Assembly (NCBI RefSeq): GCF_033115175.1 | Contig: NC_084850.1 | Span: 13,795,218 to 13,859,217 of the forward strand | From: Lepus europaeus | Lineage: Eukaryota; Chordata; Mammalia; Lagomorpha; Leporidae | DNA length: 64,000 nucleotides | Direction: 5' to 3' | Shown: positions 1 to 10,700 of the stretch, in pieces | How the letters are laid out: each line of letters starts with the position of its first letter | Numbering within the stretch: position 1 is the first letter of the stretch | Position numbers and translations under genes: made by a program | Notes under the pieces: generated by a model | What the model was told of the DNA's origin: nothing | The model's input: only the letters and a program-made list of their open reading frames with translations | Databases searched by the model: none

Positions 1-67
1 TGGTGAAATTGGCCCTGTATTCTCAGCATTGTAGCTTGCAATGAAAGGTTCTCAGTTATAAAGATGT

Positions 68-400
68 AATTTTTTTAAAAAAAAGGTTTAGTTATTTGAA
101 AGAGTTACAGAGATAGGGAGAGACAGAAGATCTTCCATGAGCTGGTGAACTCCCCAAATATCGAAACGGCCAGAGCTGGGCTGATTTGAAGCCAAGAGCC
201 AAGAGCTTCATCCTGGTCTCCCAAGTGGGTGCAGCAGCCCAAGTACTTGGGCCAAGCCATCCTCCACTGCTTTTCCAGGCACATTAGTAGAGAGCTGGAT
301 CAGAAGTGGAGCAGCCGAGACTTGCACAAGCACTCATATGGAATGTCAGAGCCGCAGGTGGAGGCTTTATCCACTATGCTTCTGTGCCAATCCCCAAAAT
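68..400 (-). mobile_element. Lagomorph C-type SINE, minus strand
   Basis: Read on the minus strand this is a tRNA-derived lagomorph SINE. The A/T-rich tail lies at the left (about 68-85), followed by the purine stretch, the conserved 'ggttcactcccc'-like block and the 'cttgggcca' block, with the tRNA-like head at the right near 390. It is diverged (an older copy). No clean target-site duplication could be read. Confidence 0.85.
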
Positions 401-1531
401 GTAGATACTAATACAATTACTTGAAAATGAAATATAAATAATTTCAGGATTAATTATATTAATTCCATAATTCTTGTGCATATTTTCTACAGTACTTCTC
501 AAGTGCTTACTGTGTCTCTCTGCTTCTTTTGTTTGTTTGTTTGTTTGTTTTTCTGAATTTAAAGGAGTCCATTCAGCTGATACCTATTTGCAGCTCACAA
601 ATTTTTCAGAATTAATGTTCCCATGGTCAACCTTCCAACAAAGGTATGAAGCCTTGTAAGGTAATTTCCCCAGCCACTCAATCCATCATAGCAGCTATTC
701 TGGGGCCTACTCAAAACTGTATTTCTAAAGGTCTCTAGTGGAACTGTGTCCCAGTTGCCCATATGAACAATCAGTTCAATAATGTACCCTTCATTCACCT
801 TTGCTCTCTATCTCACTTTCCCAGCTCCTGAACTCAAATGGCCTATGATCACTTCTCAAACTTCCTGCACCCATTCTTGCACACACTGTTGGAGTGAAAA
901 AGAGAAGAGGTGGAAATGTTCTATATTTTAAGTACCCTAGAGGGTCCAATGTCTCCATTGACATAGGAGAAATTAAAGCTTAATGATAAAAAAATTCACA
1001 ACCTCAACACAAATAAATACACGTGGAATACTCTGAATGCTCAGGAAAAGTCCTACTATTGACAAATAGTTCCTTGCACCTTCTACCGACAGGTTGCCTG
1101 GAAAAAGTTGGCTCAGAAAAATATTTTTGCATTAAACTGTATGCTCAATAAAGAGCAGTCTCAATTCTATAACATGGAAAGTATCAGCAACAAAAAGGAA
1201 TGAAACAGGAAAGGCCTCAAATGAAGAATACTCACTGCTAAAGTTTGCAAAAGAGAACAACAGTTTCACCGACTTCTTTGTTTCACAGTGGCAGCTGAAG
1301 TTATTAAGAATGATCCTCTCAATAAAACAATTAAAAATTCTGAAGAAGGAAACTTAATAATAAAAGTAGTATGTTAGGCAGGAAGGAAGTATCAGCTTCA
1401 CATATCAAGAGCCACAGTATTTAAGGTTTAAGGTCTGGCTAAAGAAAGAACTTGAATATATGACCTTCCAAACATACATGGGATCCCAGAGAACTGTACC
1501 TTCCTGGGAATGCTGAAACAGAAATAAGATT
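401..1531. other. Unassigned intergenic stretch with a (TTTG)n microsatellite
   Basis: I recognise no gene and no repeat family here. Reading frames are short and unremarkable. A short (TTTG)n run lies at about 527-550. Confidence 0.4.
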
Positions 1532-1535
1532 GTGG

Positions 1536-1857
1536 GGCCAACGCTGTGGCACAGCGGGTTAACGCCCTGGCCTGAAGCACTGGCATCCCATATTGGTGCC
1601 GGTTCTAGTCCCGGCTGCTCCACTTCCGATCCAGCTCTTTGCTATGGCCTGGGAAAGCAGCAGAGGACAGCCCAAGTCCTTGGGCCCCTGCACCCATGTG
1701 GGAAACCAGGAAGAAGCTCCTGGCTCCTGGCTTTGGTTCAGAGCAGCTCCAGCCGTTGTGGCCAATTGGGGAGTGAACCATTGGATGGAAGAACTCTCTC
1801 TCTCTCTCTGCCTCTCCTCTCTCTGTGTAACTCTCACTTTCAAATAAATAAGTAAAA
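1536..1857 (+). mobile_element. Lagomorph C-type SINE, plus strand, well preserved
   Basis: A near-complete copy. It has a tRNA-derived head with an A-box-like motif at about 1547-1558 and a B-box-like 'ggttctagtcc' at 1601-1611. These are followed by the conserved body, a (TC)n stretch at about 1794-1810 and an 'aaataaataagt' tail. This is the best reference copy of the family in the window. Confidence 0.93.
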
Positions 1858-2004
1858 TCTTACCCTGACTGTTGATGAACAACTTAATACTTTACCCCTT
1901 TTAATATTTTTCTTTGTTTGTTCTAGTTAATATTATTGGTTGAACTCTGTAATCAATACACAATTATTCTTAAGTGTTCAAACTTAACTGAAAAGTGATC
2001 CCTG

Positions 2005-2860
2005 TTAAATATAACAGTGGGAGAAAGAGAGGGAAGAGATGTACAGTTTGGGACATGCTTAATCGGACTTGCCCCAAATGGTAGTTAGAAACATCCCAGG
2101 GGATTCCAATTCAATCCCAACAAGGTTGCATGTACCAATGCCATCTCACTAGTCCAAGTGATCAATTTCTGTTCACAGTTGATCATAAGGATAGGACTAA
2201 GAGTCAAAGGGATCATGTAAAAAAGACTAGTGTCTGCAAATACTATCTGATAGAATAAAAAAGGGAGAGAATAATTCAACATGGGAAGTGGGCTACACAG
2301 CAGACTCATAGAATGGCAGATGTCCTAAACAGCACTCTGGCCTCAGAATCAGCCCCTAAGGCATTTGGATCCACCTAAAAGGCCCATGAGAGTATTTCAG
2401 GCATGGAAAGCCAAGACACTCTGGCAAAAAAAAAAAATGACCTAAATGAAAGATCTCTGTGAGTCAGATACCAGTGGAAAGAACAGGTCATCAAAGAAGG
2501 AGGTACCTTTCTCTGAAGGGAGGACAGAACTTCCACTTTGACTATGACCTTGTCTAAATATGATCAGAGTTGGCGAACTCAAAAGGCCTCCGTAGCCTTG
2601 GAAACTCATGACAAGAGCCTAGGATGATTACTGACGCCATAAGTATCAAATTGTTAAGTCAACAACAGGAGTCACTGTGCAATTACTCCTCATGTAGGAT
2701 CTCTGTCCTTAATGTGTTGTCCAATATGAATTAATACTATAAATAGTACTGAAACAGTATTTTACACTTTATGTTCTGTGTGGGTACAAAATGTTGAAAG
2801 CTTTACTTAATATATGCTAAATTGATCTTCTGTATATAAAGATAATTGAAAATGAATCTT
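2005..2860 (+). mobile_element. Rabbit-type L1 3' region, plus strand, left part (interrupted)
   Basis: Canonical rabbit-type L1 3' UTR in sense orientation, 5'-truncated, running to the 'gaaaatgaatctt' at 2848-2860. There it is broken by the insertion at 2861-5390 and resumes at 5391 with the same 13 bases. Upstream of 2543 it has the ordinary L1 sequence, which lets the composite elements elsewhere in the window be recognised as different. Confidence 0.85.
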
Positions 2861-5390
2861 TTTTTTAACTTTTATTTAATGAATATAAATTTCCAGTGTA
2901 CAGCTTATGGATTACAATGGCTTCCCCCTCCCATAATTTCCCTCCCACCCGCAACCCTCCCCTCTCCCGCTCCCTCTCCCCTTCCATTTGCATCAAGATT
3001 CATTTTCAATTCTCTTTATATACAGAAGATCAATTTAGTATAAAGATTTCAACAGTATGCACCCACATAGAAACACAAAGTGAAACATACTGTTGGAGTA
3101 CTAGTTATAGCATTAAATCACAATGTACAGCACATTAAGGACAGAGATCCCACATGAGGAGCAAGTGCACAGTGACTCCTGTTGTTGACCCAACAAATTG
3201 ACACTCCAATTTATGGTGCCAGTAACCACCCTAGGCTGTCGTCATGAGTTGCCAAGGCTATGGAAGCCTTCCAAGTTTACCGACTCTGATCATATTTAGA
3301 CAAGGTCATAAAAGACAGAGTGAGGATAGTAACCAATGATCCTAAGAGTGGTATTTACCAGGTTTGAACAATTATACAGCATTAAGTGGGGAAGAGGACC
3401 ATCAGTACACACAGGTTGGGAGTAGAGCCATTGGTGGTAGAGTAGAGGTTATGATTACAAAGGAATGAGGCCCAAGTACGCTAGACAGGGTCTAGAACAA
3501 AGGTCAGAGTCATTATTAGAGGAGCTAAGAAAGGTGCTGTCTAACCTACAATTAAGTTTTCTGATTTAGAGGCAAATAGAACCTGATAGAAGGGGCTTGA
3601 TAATAATCTGGTGGGCTTTAGGCCTTGTAAGTTAAGAGGCCCAGACCTATCTATCTCTTCACATGGGGTATATCCTAAGGGAGGTGTGAACCTCCTGGGG
3701 GAAGGCACTCTGTTGACTTTCATTACTTGGCTGGCCTGGGAGGAGAGCTGGCCAGGTAAAGTCAGGGGGCATCTCTAACAAGAAATTTACAGTTCTGCCT
3801 AAAGGGTTAAATACTTGTAAAATCCTACAGGTGCTTTCAAAAATACTGTGAAGTAAGCAAGTGCCTCTTGTTGGTTGATGAGTTTATAATTTTAAACATG
3901 GTGACTTAAAGTCTTTTGTCATCCACAGTTATATAGGATTTGCTGAACATAAAACTAAAGCGTTGTTGGTTCTGTGTTTAGCTGTCCTCCTATAGGTTCC
4001 TATGGACTTTTTCCAGCCACTTCTATTGTATTCAGTACTTTGGGATGGCTCTGTAAACAGATGAAGCCAATAATGTATTAACATACCAACTGAGAGAAAG
4101 TATGGTTAACTGAGGTTACTAAAAACAAAAAGCAATTCAAATCAATTGGCAATCTACAAAAAGAGTTAAAGATTTTAAAAGCTATTATTAAAATTGCTAT
4201 ATTGGTCTATTATGCTATGTTATATGTGTGTACATATTGTATGTCCACATGGGGAAATTTTATTAAGAGTTTTATTTTAAATGGCTTACAGATAAGATTG
4301 TCCATAAATTTAAGCTGCTAAAATCAATCAAAGATACATTTTAATTCGTGTGACCTGAATCTGTGTATCATATGTTTTAAACTTGTTGGTAGAAAGAAAC
4401 TAAAAACATTTTATATGGTTGTGCTTAAGTTTACTGGTTAAACAAACTACACCATGTTAGATATTTAAGAGGTGTTTTCAAATACATGATTCTTAAAATT
4501 TATAGAAGGCATTGGACCTTCTGGTAAATGTTTTCTTAAGTTGTTATCTAATGGTTGAAACTGTTTGCTAAGTATTCATGTGATATTGCCATTGGCAGCA
4601 AGTGATCTAGGACTTGCTCCCTCATTTCTCTATTCTAAGCCCAACTTGTTCTTTCATTTCTCTATTCTCTTCAAGGTAGGAAACTAATTCTATTATTAAG
4701 GAATCTGTAGGACGCACAATTTAATCTTTAGACCTTATAAAAGAGATGGCTAACATTTTTCTGTAATAGCATAGCCAAAATAAGAACTTAAATAATAATC
4801 TCATAGCTATATTCACTTCGCCATCAGCGAAGTATACAGTAAGTAGAAAAAACCTCCCTTTCAGACCAAAGGGAAAGAAAGTTTTAAAGTGAGAATATAA
4901 TTTTCCTCATGGGCATTGTCTACCTTAGAAAAACTACTACAGAACATGCCTGTGACTATAGACTTGTAGTTCAGGCCACCGAAGATTAGAGATGGGACTT
5001 GGGCACTCCCTTGACTTGCATCCTCTGGTCTGCTTTAACACAAACCAGGAGGAAAAGAAAGCTCGGCATCAGAAGCAATGGGTGGCAGGCCTATTAATGG
5101 CTGATGTGTACAGTGATCTGCCCTCAAGGAGACCCAACAGGCCAGTCCACTGCAGTGGCTTTCAATGTGGTAAGCCTGGGCTTCAGCAGAAGTCAGCTTG
5201 TGAAGAGCCCTGGCAGCTCTGCCAAGAGTTGGATCACTGGAAATGGACCTGCCCTGGAGTCGAAGGATGCCCAGGTCAGAGCCACAGTTCTTATTGGCTC
5301 TAAGCTGAAAACCCCTTCACTCAGCCCAACTTCCAAAGTGACCACTGCAGCTGAGGGTATGGTCAAGTAGGGTCAGCAACATTGCAGGCA
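2861..5390 (-). mobile_element. Composite retrotransposon (gag-like body plus L1 3' UTR), minus strand, 5' part inverted
   Basis: The insertion is flanked by the TSD 'gaaaatgaatctt' (2848-2860 and 5391-5403). From 2861 to 3800 it is a reverse-oriented element: poly(T), the polypyrimidine complement of the L1 polypurine tract, L1 3' UTR to about 3310, then a ~490 bp non-L1 body. At 3800/3801 the orientation flips: 3801-5390 is the upstream part of the same element read in plus orientation. Comparison with the collinear copies at 40497-41661 and 44545-45525 shows the two halves are normally contiguous, so this is a 5' inversion of the twin-priming type. The inverted part holds the gag-like remnant at about 4992-5370. 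Confidence 0.85.
4992..5370 (+). pseudogene. ERV gag nucleocapsid-like remnant inside the composite element
   Basis: An open stretch at 4992-5303 encodes a degenerate retroviral nucleocapsid-like segment. At about 5158-5262 there are two zinc-knuckle-like motifs. The first keeps F-Q-C-G-K-P-G but has lost its leading Cys and its His. The second keeps C-x4-H-x4-C (CQELDHWKWTC) but lacks the first Cys. Spacing and flanking residues resemble gammaretrovirus-like (class I ERV) Gag. Stops and missing ligands mean it is not functional. It lies in the inverted half of the host element, so in the source element it read in the same direction as the L1 3' UTR. Confidence 0.6.
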
Positions 5391-5550
5391 GAAAATGAAT
5401 CTTGATGTGAATGGAAGAGGAAAGGGAGCGGGAGAGGGGAGGGTTGTGGGTGAGAGGGAAGTTTTTTGGGGGGAAAGCCATTGTAATCCATAAGCTGTAC
5501 TTTGGAAATTTATATTCACTAAATAAAAGTTAAAAAAAAGTAGAAAAAAT
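5391..5550 (+). mobile_element. Rabbit-type L1 3' end, plus strand, right part
   Basis: Continuation of the 2005-2860 L1 after the nested insertion. It contains the polypurine tract (about 5412-5475), the 'gccattgtaatccataagctg' block, an AATAAA-type signal near 5520-5527 and an A-rich tail. Confidence 0.88.
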
Positions 5551-6239
5551 AGAAATGAGATTTTATCCATATTCAAACTCAAGAAACTTCAGCAAAGGTT
5601 GTCCACTCACTTTCGTTTTACATTACTTAGTGCTTTTTCTTTCCTAATTCTTAAGTGAAATAACTAGCACATTAATTTCCAAATTGTTGTTTTCTAGCTC
5701 TTTTTAAGCCTGTAAATTTCTACTGAAATGACACTTCTGCTGCTACTCACAAATTTAATTTGTAATGTTTCCAATATCATTAATTTTAAGTAGTTTAAAA
5801 TTTCCATTATGAAAAGCCTTCATTTATATAGAAGCATTAGCCCTTGTTTTTGTTTTTAAATTGCAAGTTAATTGTATTTTGATTTCCACCAATTCAACTG
5901 AAAGTTCTTTACTCCTTGTCTATGTCTCCTCCCAAGACTTTTATTCCCATCAATTGTTCTATAAATTCTATTAGCTTTAAGAGCATTTTCCTAGAAGCCA
6001 CTTAGTTGCAACAATGTTGAACAATTAACCTGTATGATTGATTCAAATTTGAAGGAAGATTCTAGAATCTTCCTTCACCACTATTGTAGGTAGTTCTTTT
6101 ACCTCCTCTCTCCTGCATCTTTCCTTCTATTTTCTGCATGTTACATCTTTGTCTTCCTTGGTTTACTTCTTCCATTGGTAGAGAAAAGTTTTCAGTAATT
6201 TCCTGAGAAAACAGAAAATTTCTGAGATCTCATAGGTCA
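5551..6239. other. Unassigned A/T-rich stretch
   Basis: No gene seen. The pyrimidine-rich plus strand is compatible with an eroded antisense LINE, but I cannot place it. Confidence 0.3.
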
Positions 6240-6660
6240 CAAATTATTTTCTTCTTGTACAATTGAATGTTGATTTATGTGAGAATAGAAACATATGTCA
6301 GAAACAATTTCACACAGAATTTTCAAAGCATCACTCCATTGCTTTCTGGTTTATAAGAGTGCTATTAGTGTTAAACCATCTGATTCCTGAACATTTGCAC
6401 TTTTCCTATTTTTTCTTTCTGGAAACATCTACAGTTTTTCTTTGGTTCTAGTGTTATAAAAATTTTTTGTGACGTGTTTTGATGTGAGTCTACCATTATC
6501 TATTTTGCCAGGTGCTAGATTTATAATCTGTGATTAAGCATACTTAATTTCTGATTTTTTTCTTGAATTGTGCTGACAATTTTTTCTCCTCCATTCATTT
6601 ATTTATTTTCTCTCTGGAAGCAGTATAGTTAAAATATTGAATAAAATTTTCTTGGAGAAG
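6240..6660 (-). mobile_element. Ancient L1/HAL1-like fragment, antisense
   Basis: The plus strand resembles the antisense of old mammalian L1/HAL1 ORF2-region sequence ('catcactccattgctttctgg', then a 'gatgtgagtct' block near 6480). It is strongly eroded. Family assignment is by general resemblance only. Confidence 0.45.
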
Positions 6661-8505
6661 TATAAAGTGCCACACTGATTCTGTGTGTGCATTTAAATAT
6701 ATACATATATCCTGGAGTCAATCTACTATAGCTTGAGTTTTGTATGCTTAGTTAGGGAGAAATGTTGTATTTCTTGGTGCTTATATTAAATATGAACTTA
6801 ATGGTTAAAAAGACTGGTGAAAAATTGAACCACATGGGTAATTGTTTGGAAGAAATAAGCAGTACTCCAACTAGAATATCAGTACATGAAAACCTTAAAT
6901 TCTAGGCAAGGTCACTTGAGCGGCAACATTATCCCTAGAAAAAATACTAAAGAATGCATTTGCACTAAGCTCTTACATAAAAGATGAATAAGATGTTGTT
7001 CCTACCTTCAAAAAGATCGCAGTCCAAAATAAAAACGATATAAAAGAAAGAATCCATTAAAAGTTGAATCGTAATCTATATGAAGTCCCAGGCCATTTGG
7101 GGAATCTATTGAAAATAAAATGTATGATGTCTCTTCCAATGAAAATGCATATACCACATCTACACAGGCATGTATATTTGCTTATTTTGCTTACTTAAAA
7201 AGAATGTGCACCATCAAGAGTTCTTAATAGGGAGAATGAGTAGCACGTTTTTGGAAAGAAATGGAAGGAAATCTAAACCAAGGAAACAGCAGGTTCACGC
7301 TCTCAGAGACACAAAAGCCTGTGCATTGTTGGACTTGGGAAAACTATAACATAATTCAGTGTGATTGGAGCATAAGCTGGAAAGGGGATCAAGCATAGAA
7401 GAAAACAGAAATAGAAGATAAGAAGATATCCCGGGAAGAAGCTTAAAGTACCTCAATTGTCATTGAAGCACTTTGTTTACTCAGGGACTGCAGCATGATT
7501 GATAGAGATTACACACAGCCACACAGCCTGTCCACCTTCTCATAACTGTTACACATTATAATGGAAATAGCTGATTCTCAATGGAATGCTAATTAGTATT
7601 CTCTGAGTGTGCTATTTCACTGGCAGTCAATGTAGGTGTTGAGTGTAGAATTCTCACATCTCAGACTTATAGCTTCATGAGAGAAAAAAGCAAAGTTAGA
7701 ATGAAGCCAAAAGCTTCTGAAAAAACTGTATCAATTATTTTATCCCTTAAAAACTTACACCAAGAGTGTCAGTCTTCAATGATTTGCAATAATTCTCAAC
7801 ACTGGCAGAAAATTAAATTTACCATGGGAGATTTCAAAAATCATATCATGTCTGAGATCTAAAACATACCAATCCTATCAGAATATATAGCAGGGTTGGA
7901 GTCTCAACAGCTGAATTTTTGAAACTTGCAAAACAATTTTAATGTGTACCCAGGACTGAGAACCACTGTGCTAAGAAAAAGACCCACAAAAGTAAATCCT
8001 GACCTACTAATCTGGCTTATATTATATTATATTATATTATATTATATTATATCTCAAATACAATTTTTTGTCATTGAAAATATATACATCTGGTCATTTG
8101 AATCTCTTTGCTAAACTGCCAAGGACGCCAAATGAAGTATTGTAGCAGTGGTGAAGGGAGTCTGAGTAGCATGCTTGGTAGTCAAAATCAGAACCTGAAG
8201 GCAGTCAGTCTGTGCTGGAAATACTCCTAGTGGGTCTTTTCATATTTTACAGTCTCATCTTCTGTGTGTGCCGACTGAAGTTATTGTTCTCTTCACACTT
8301 TGCAGATATTTCTAAGGAACTGCTATGTGCATCAATAATTTTTTGTTTGTTATTGGTCTTGTGATTTATTGGATGACCTTTCAACTAGACAGTTTAGGAG
8401 GACATGATTTTTCCTATTTTGGATCAATAAGCAACAATTGTGTAAAAAAATTATCGTAGTTAATAAGTCATCTGTTGCTCTAAAATATACACAATGAAAT
8501 ATTTT
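6661..8505. other. Unassigned stretch with a pentanucleotide microsatellite
   Basis: No gene or recognisable younger repeat. A (TATAT/ATATT)n microsatellite lies at about 8017-8052. Short open frames (for example 7677-7862) lack any recognisable domain. Confidence 0.4.
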
Positions 8506-8509
8506 TATC

Positions 8510-8826
8510 TAGTTTTATTTATCTGAGGGTAGAAGTGTAAGAAAGGGAGAGAGAGAGATTTTCCGTTCTCTAGTTTACTTCTGAAATCCATGAAACAGCA
8601 AGCCAGGGCCAAGCCAGGCCAAAACCAGGAGCTGGGAACTCCATACTGTCTCCCAGGTGGGTGGCAGGGACCCAAGTACTTGAACTATCACCTGCTGCTT
8701 TTCAGGGTGTACATTAGCAAGAAGCTGGAATGTGGAGCAGGGCTGGGACATAAACCCCAGCACTCCAGTATGGAATGGGGGCATCCCAATCAGTGCCTTA
8801 CTCACTAGGCCAAATGCCTGCCCCAG
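8510..8826 (-). mobile_element. C-type SINE, minus strand, diverged
   Basis: On the minus strand the order is head ('ggcaggcatttggcc', right end), body and purine tract, with the tail at about 8510-8525. It belongs to the older 'gggaggca' type of the family. Confidence 0.82.
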
Positions 8827-9128
8827 AACTCAGTATTTTAATTTTAGTTATTCCCAAACACCATACTGCTATCAATTAGTTTTTATGTATTATATTCTGT
8901 TTGAGCCTGAACATATAACTGCAAGAAGATGGTCACACAATGATATATTCAACACGTGTTTGTAGACTTTTCTGCATATCAAAAATAGTGCTTAGTGCTG
9001 AGGTTAGAAAATGTATCATATATCATATATCCTCCCTCAATGTGTTCTCATTCTAATAGGTGTCATAATAACAGCACATTGAGTGAGAAAATGTTCATGA
9101 AAGAGGCATACAAAAATAATTAGGTAAT

Positions 9129-9413
9129 GGGGCTGATGTTTAGTGCAGCAGCTTACTTCGGATGCCAATATCTCATATTGAAGTGCCTGGATCAAGTACC
9201 AGCTACTCTGCTTCTTATCCAGGTCCCTGCTAATAAGCATCCTGGGAGGCAATGGGTGATAGTTGAAGAGCTTGGTCCCTGCCATCCACATGGGAGACAC
9301 TGATGGAGCTCTGGGATCCTGGCTATTGCAGACATCTGGAGAGTGAACCAGCAGATGGAAGATTTTATCTGCCTTTCTACCTTTCAAATAAAATTTTAAA
9401 AATAGAAAAATAT
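9129..9413 (+). mobile_element. C-type SINE, plus strand, diverged
   Basis: Head 'ggggctgatgtttagtgcagc' type, body with 'cctgggaggcaatgggtgat', and tail 'tttcaaataaaattttaaaa' at about 9384-9403. Confidence 0.82.
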
Positions 9414-9779
9414 TTTTAATTAAGGCAATACCTGGAATGTCATGACCATCTATAGTTGGGTTGGATTAGAGGCAGATATCTGAGGCCTATAAATAACAGG
9501 ATGGAAAATTTAGAATCAACTCTCTAGACAAATGAACCATTGTGGGTTTGTTTGTTTTATTTTTTGCATAGGAACTTCAGAAAGATTACAAGGGTAACTT
9601 AAACATATATGGCAAACTGAAGATCAGCAAGAAAAGATGCAAGATGTTAATTTTATTAAATGGTAAAAAAGATGATAAAGGCTTGGGTAAAGAAATAAGA
9701 CCTAAAGACTGAAAGGAAAAGACAGATGTTAGAATCATTGCAGAGATAAAAAAAAAAAAGATCTTGATCTAAAATTTTA

Positions 9780-10200
9780 AGCTGAAACTACTACTAATAA
9801 CATTCATCTGTGCATCAAGTCACTCAACATGTCTATAAAATAACTACTCTGCATTAAGCAGTGTCCTGGGTTCTAGAGGTACCGTAGTGAATGAACCATT
9901 AAAGTTTCAGGTACTTGGAGAGATAATAATAAGTAAAAGATAGAAAACATCAATCAGTTGTAAGTGCTGTGAAGGAAACTTCAGGATGCTGAAAGAGCAG
10001 CAGGAAGCAGTGATGGCTAGGATGATCGACAAAACTGCTTTATATTGAACACCAAGTGAAGTTGTCTTCAACAAAATCTTATTCTAATGGACTGAAGACG
10101 TATCAAAAAGAGAAAACATCTGGGGAGAGGGAAAAGCAACTGCAGAGACTCTGAACTGGGACAAGTTTGGCATAAAATTGTACTTTAAAAATTTCGTGGA
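9780..10200 (+). repeat. Ancient mammalian dispersed repeat (L2/MIR age), unassigned
   Basis: Segments such as the 'gtcctgggttctagaggtac' area near 9865 and the later purine-rich body resemble a widespread old mammalian repeat. I cannot name the family with confidence. Confidence 0.3.
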
Positions 10201-10202
10201 AG

Positions 10203-10256
10203 GGACCAGCTTTGTGATGCAATAGGTTAAGATACCACCTGTAACACTGGTCTTAG
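10203..10256 (+). mobile_element. C-type SINE 5' fragment
   Basis: Only the tRNA-like head is present ('gggaccagctttgtgatgca', then 'ggttaagataccacctgtaa'). The body is missing. Confidence 0.5.
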
Positions 10257-10309
10257 TAAAATTTATTTTTATGCACTAAAAATGAACATATTTTTTAATT
10301 TCCTTACTC

Positions 10310-10700
10310 TGTGAACTTTTAAAATTTGATTTTAAAAATATTTGATTGACTATACACCTTTATGAGGTTCAGTGCAGTATTTTAACACATGCTTGAAGCA
10401 TAAACTGAAGAAATCAGGCAACAAGAATCTGCATCTCCCTACCTCCTCCATATGTGGAACCTACCAGCTCTTCTCCTCCATGTATTTATGTAGTGTATAA
10501 TACATTACTGTAAATTATAATACCCCCACTGTGTTGGAGAACCCACATTGGACCCTATTTCTTCTACCTGACTGTGTTTGGTATCCTTTATCCTAGCCCT
10601 CTCTAAACCCCTCTTCCCTCTCTCATAATCACTATTCTGTGTTCAGATTGACTTCTCTGAAATTTTGAAGTCCTCTTGTACACTAAAAAATGAGAAGATG
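10310..10700 (-). mobile_element. Ancient L1 3' UTR, antisense
   Basis: The plus strand follows the antisense of an old mammalian L1 3' end: 'gaggttcagtgcagtatttt', then a 'cccactgtgttggagaaccc' area, then a pyrimidine-rich 'cctagccctctctaaacccc' tract. Eroded. Confidence 0.55.

Noticed and set aside
2896-3138. Recurrent 80-codon frame (also at 30390, 40454 and 45249) as a gene
   Set aside because: It is the antisense of the L1 3' UTR polypurine tract. Repetition reflects the repeat, not a gene family.
4992-5370. Functional retroviral Gag
   Set aside because: Zinc-knuckle ligands are missing, the frame is short and stops surround it. It is a remnant only.
8017-8052. Pentanucleotide tandem array as a CRISPR-like array
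   Set aside because: No spacers. This is eukaryotic DNA and the array is a plain microsatellite.
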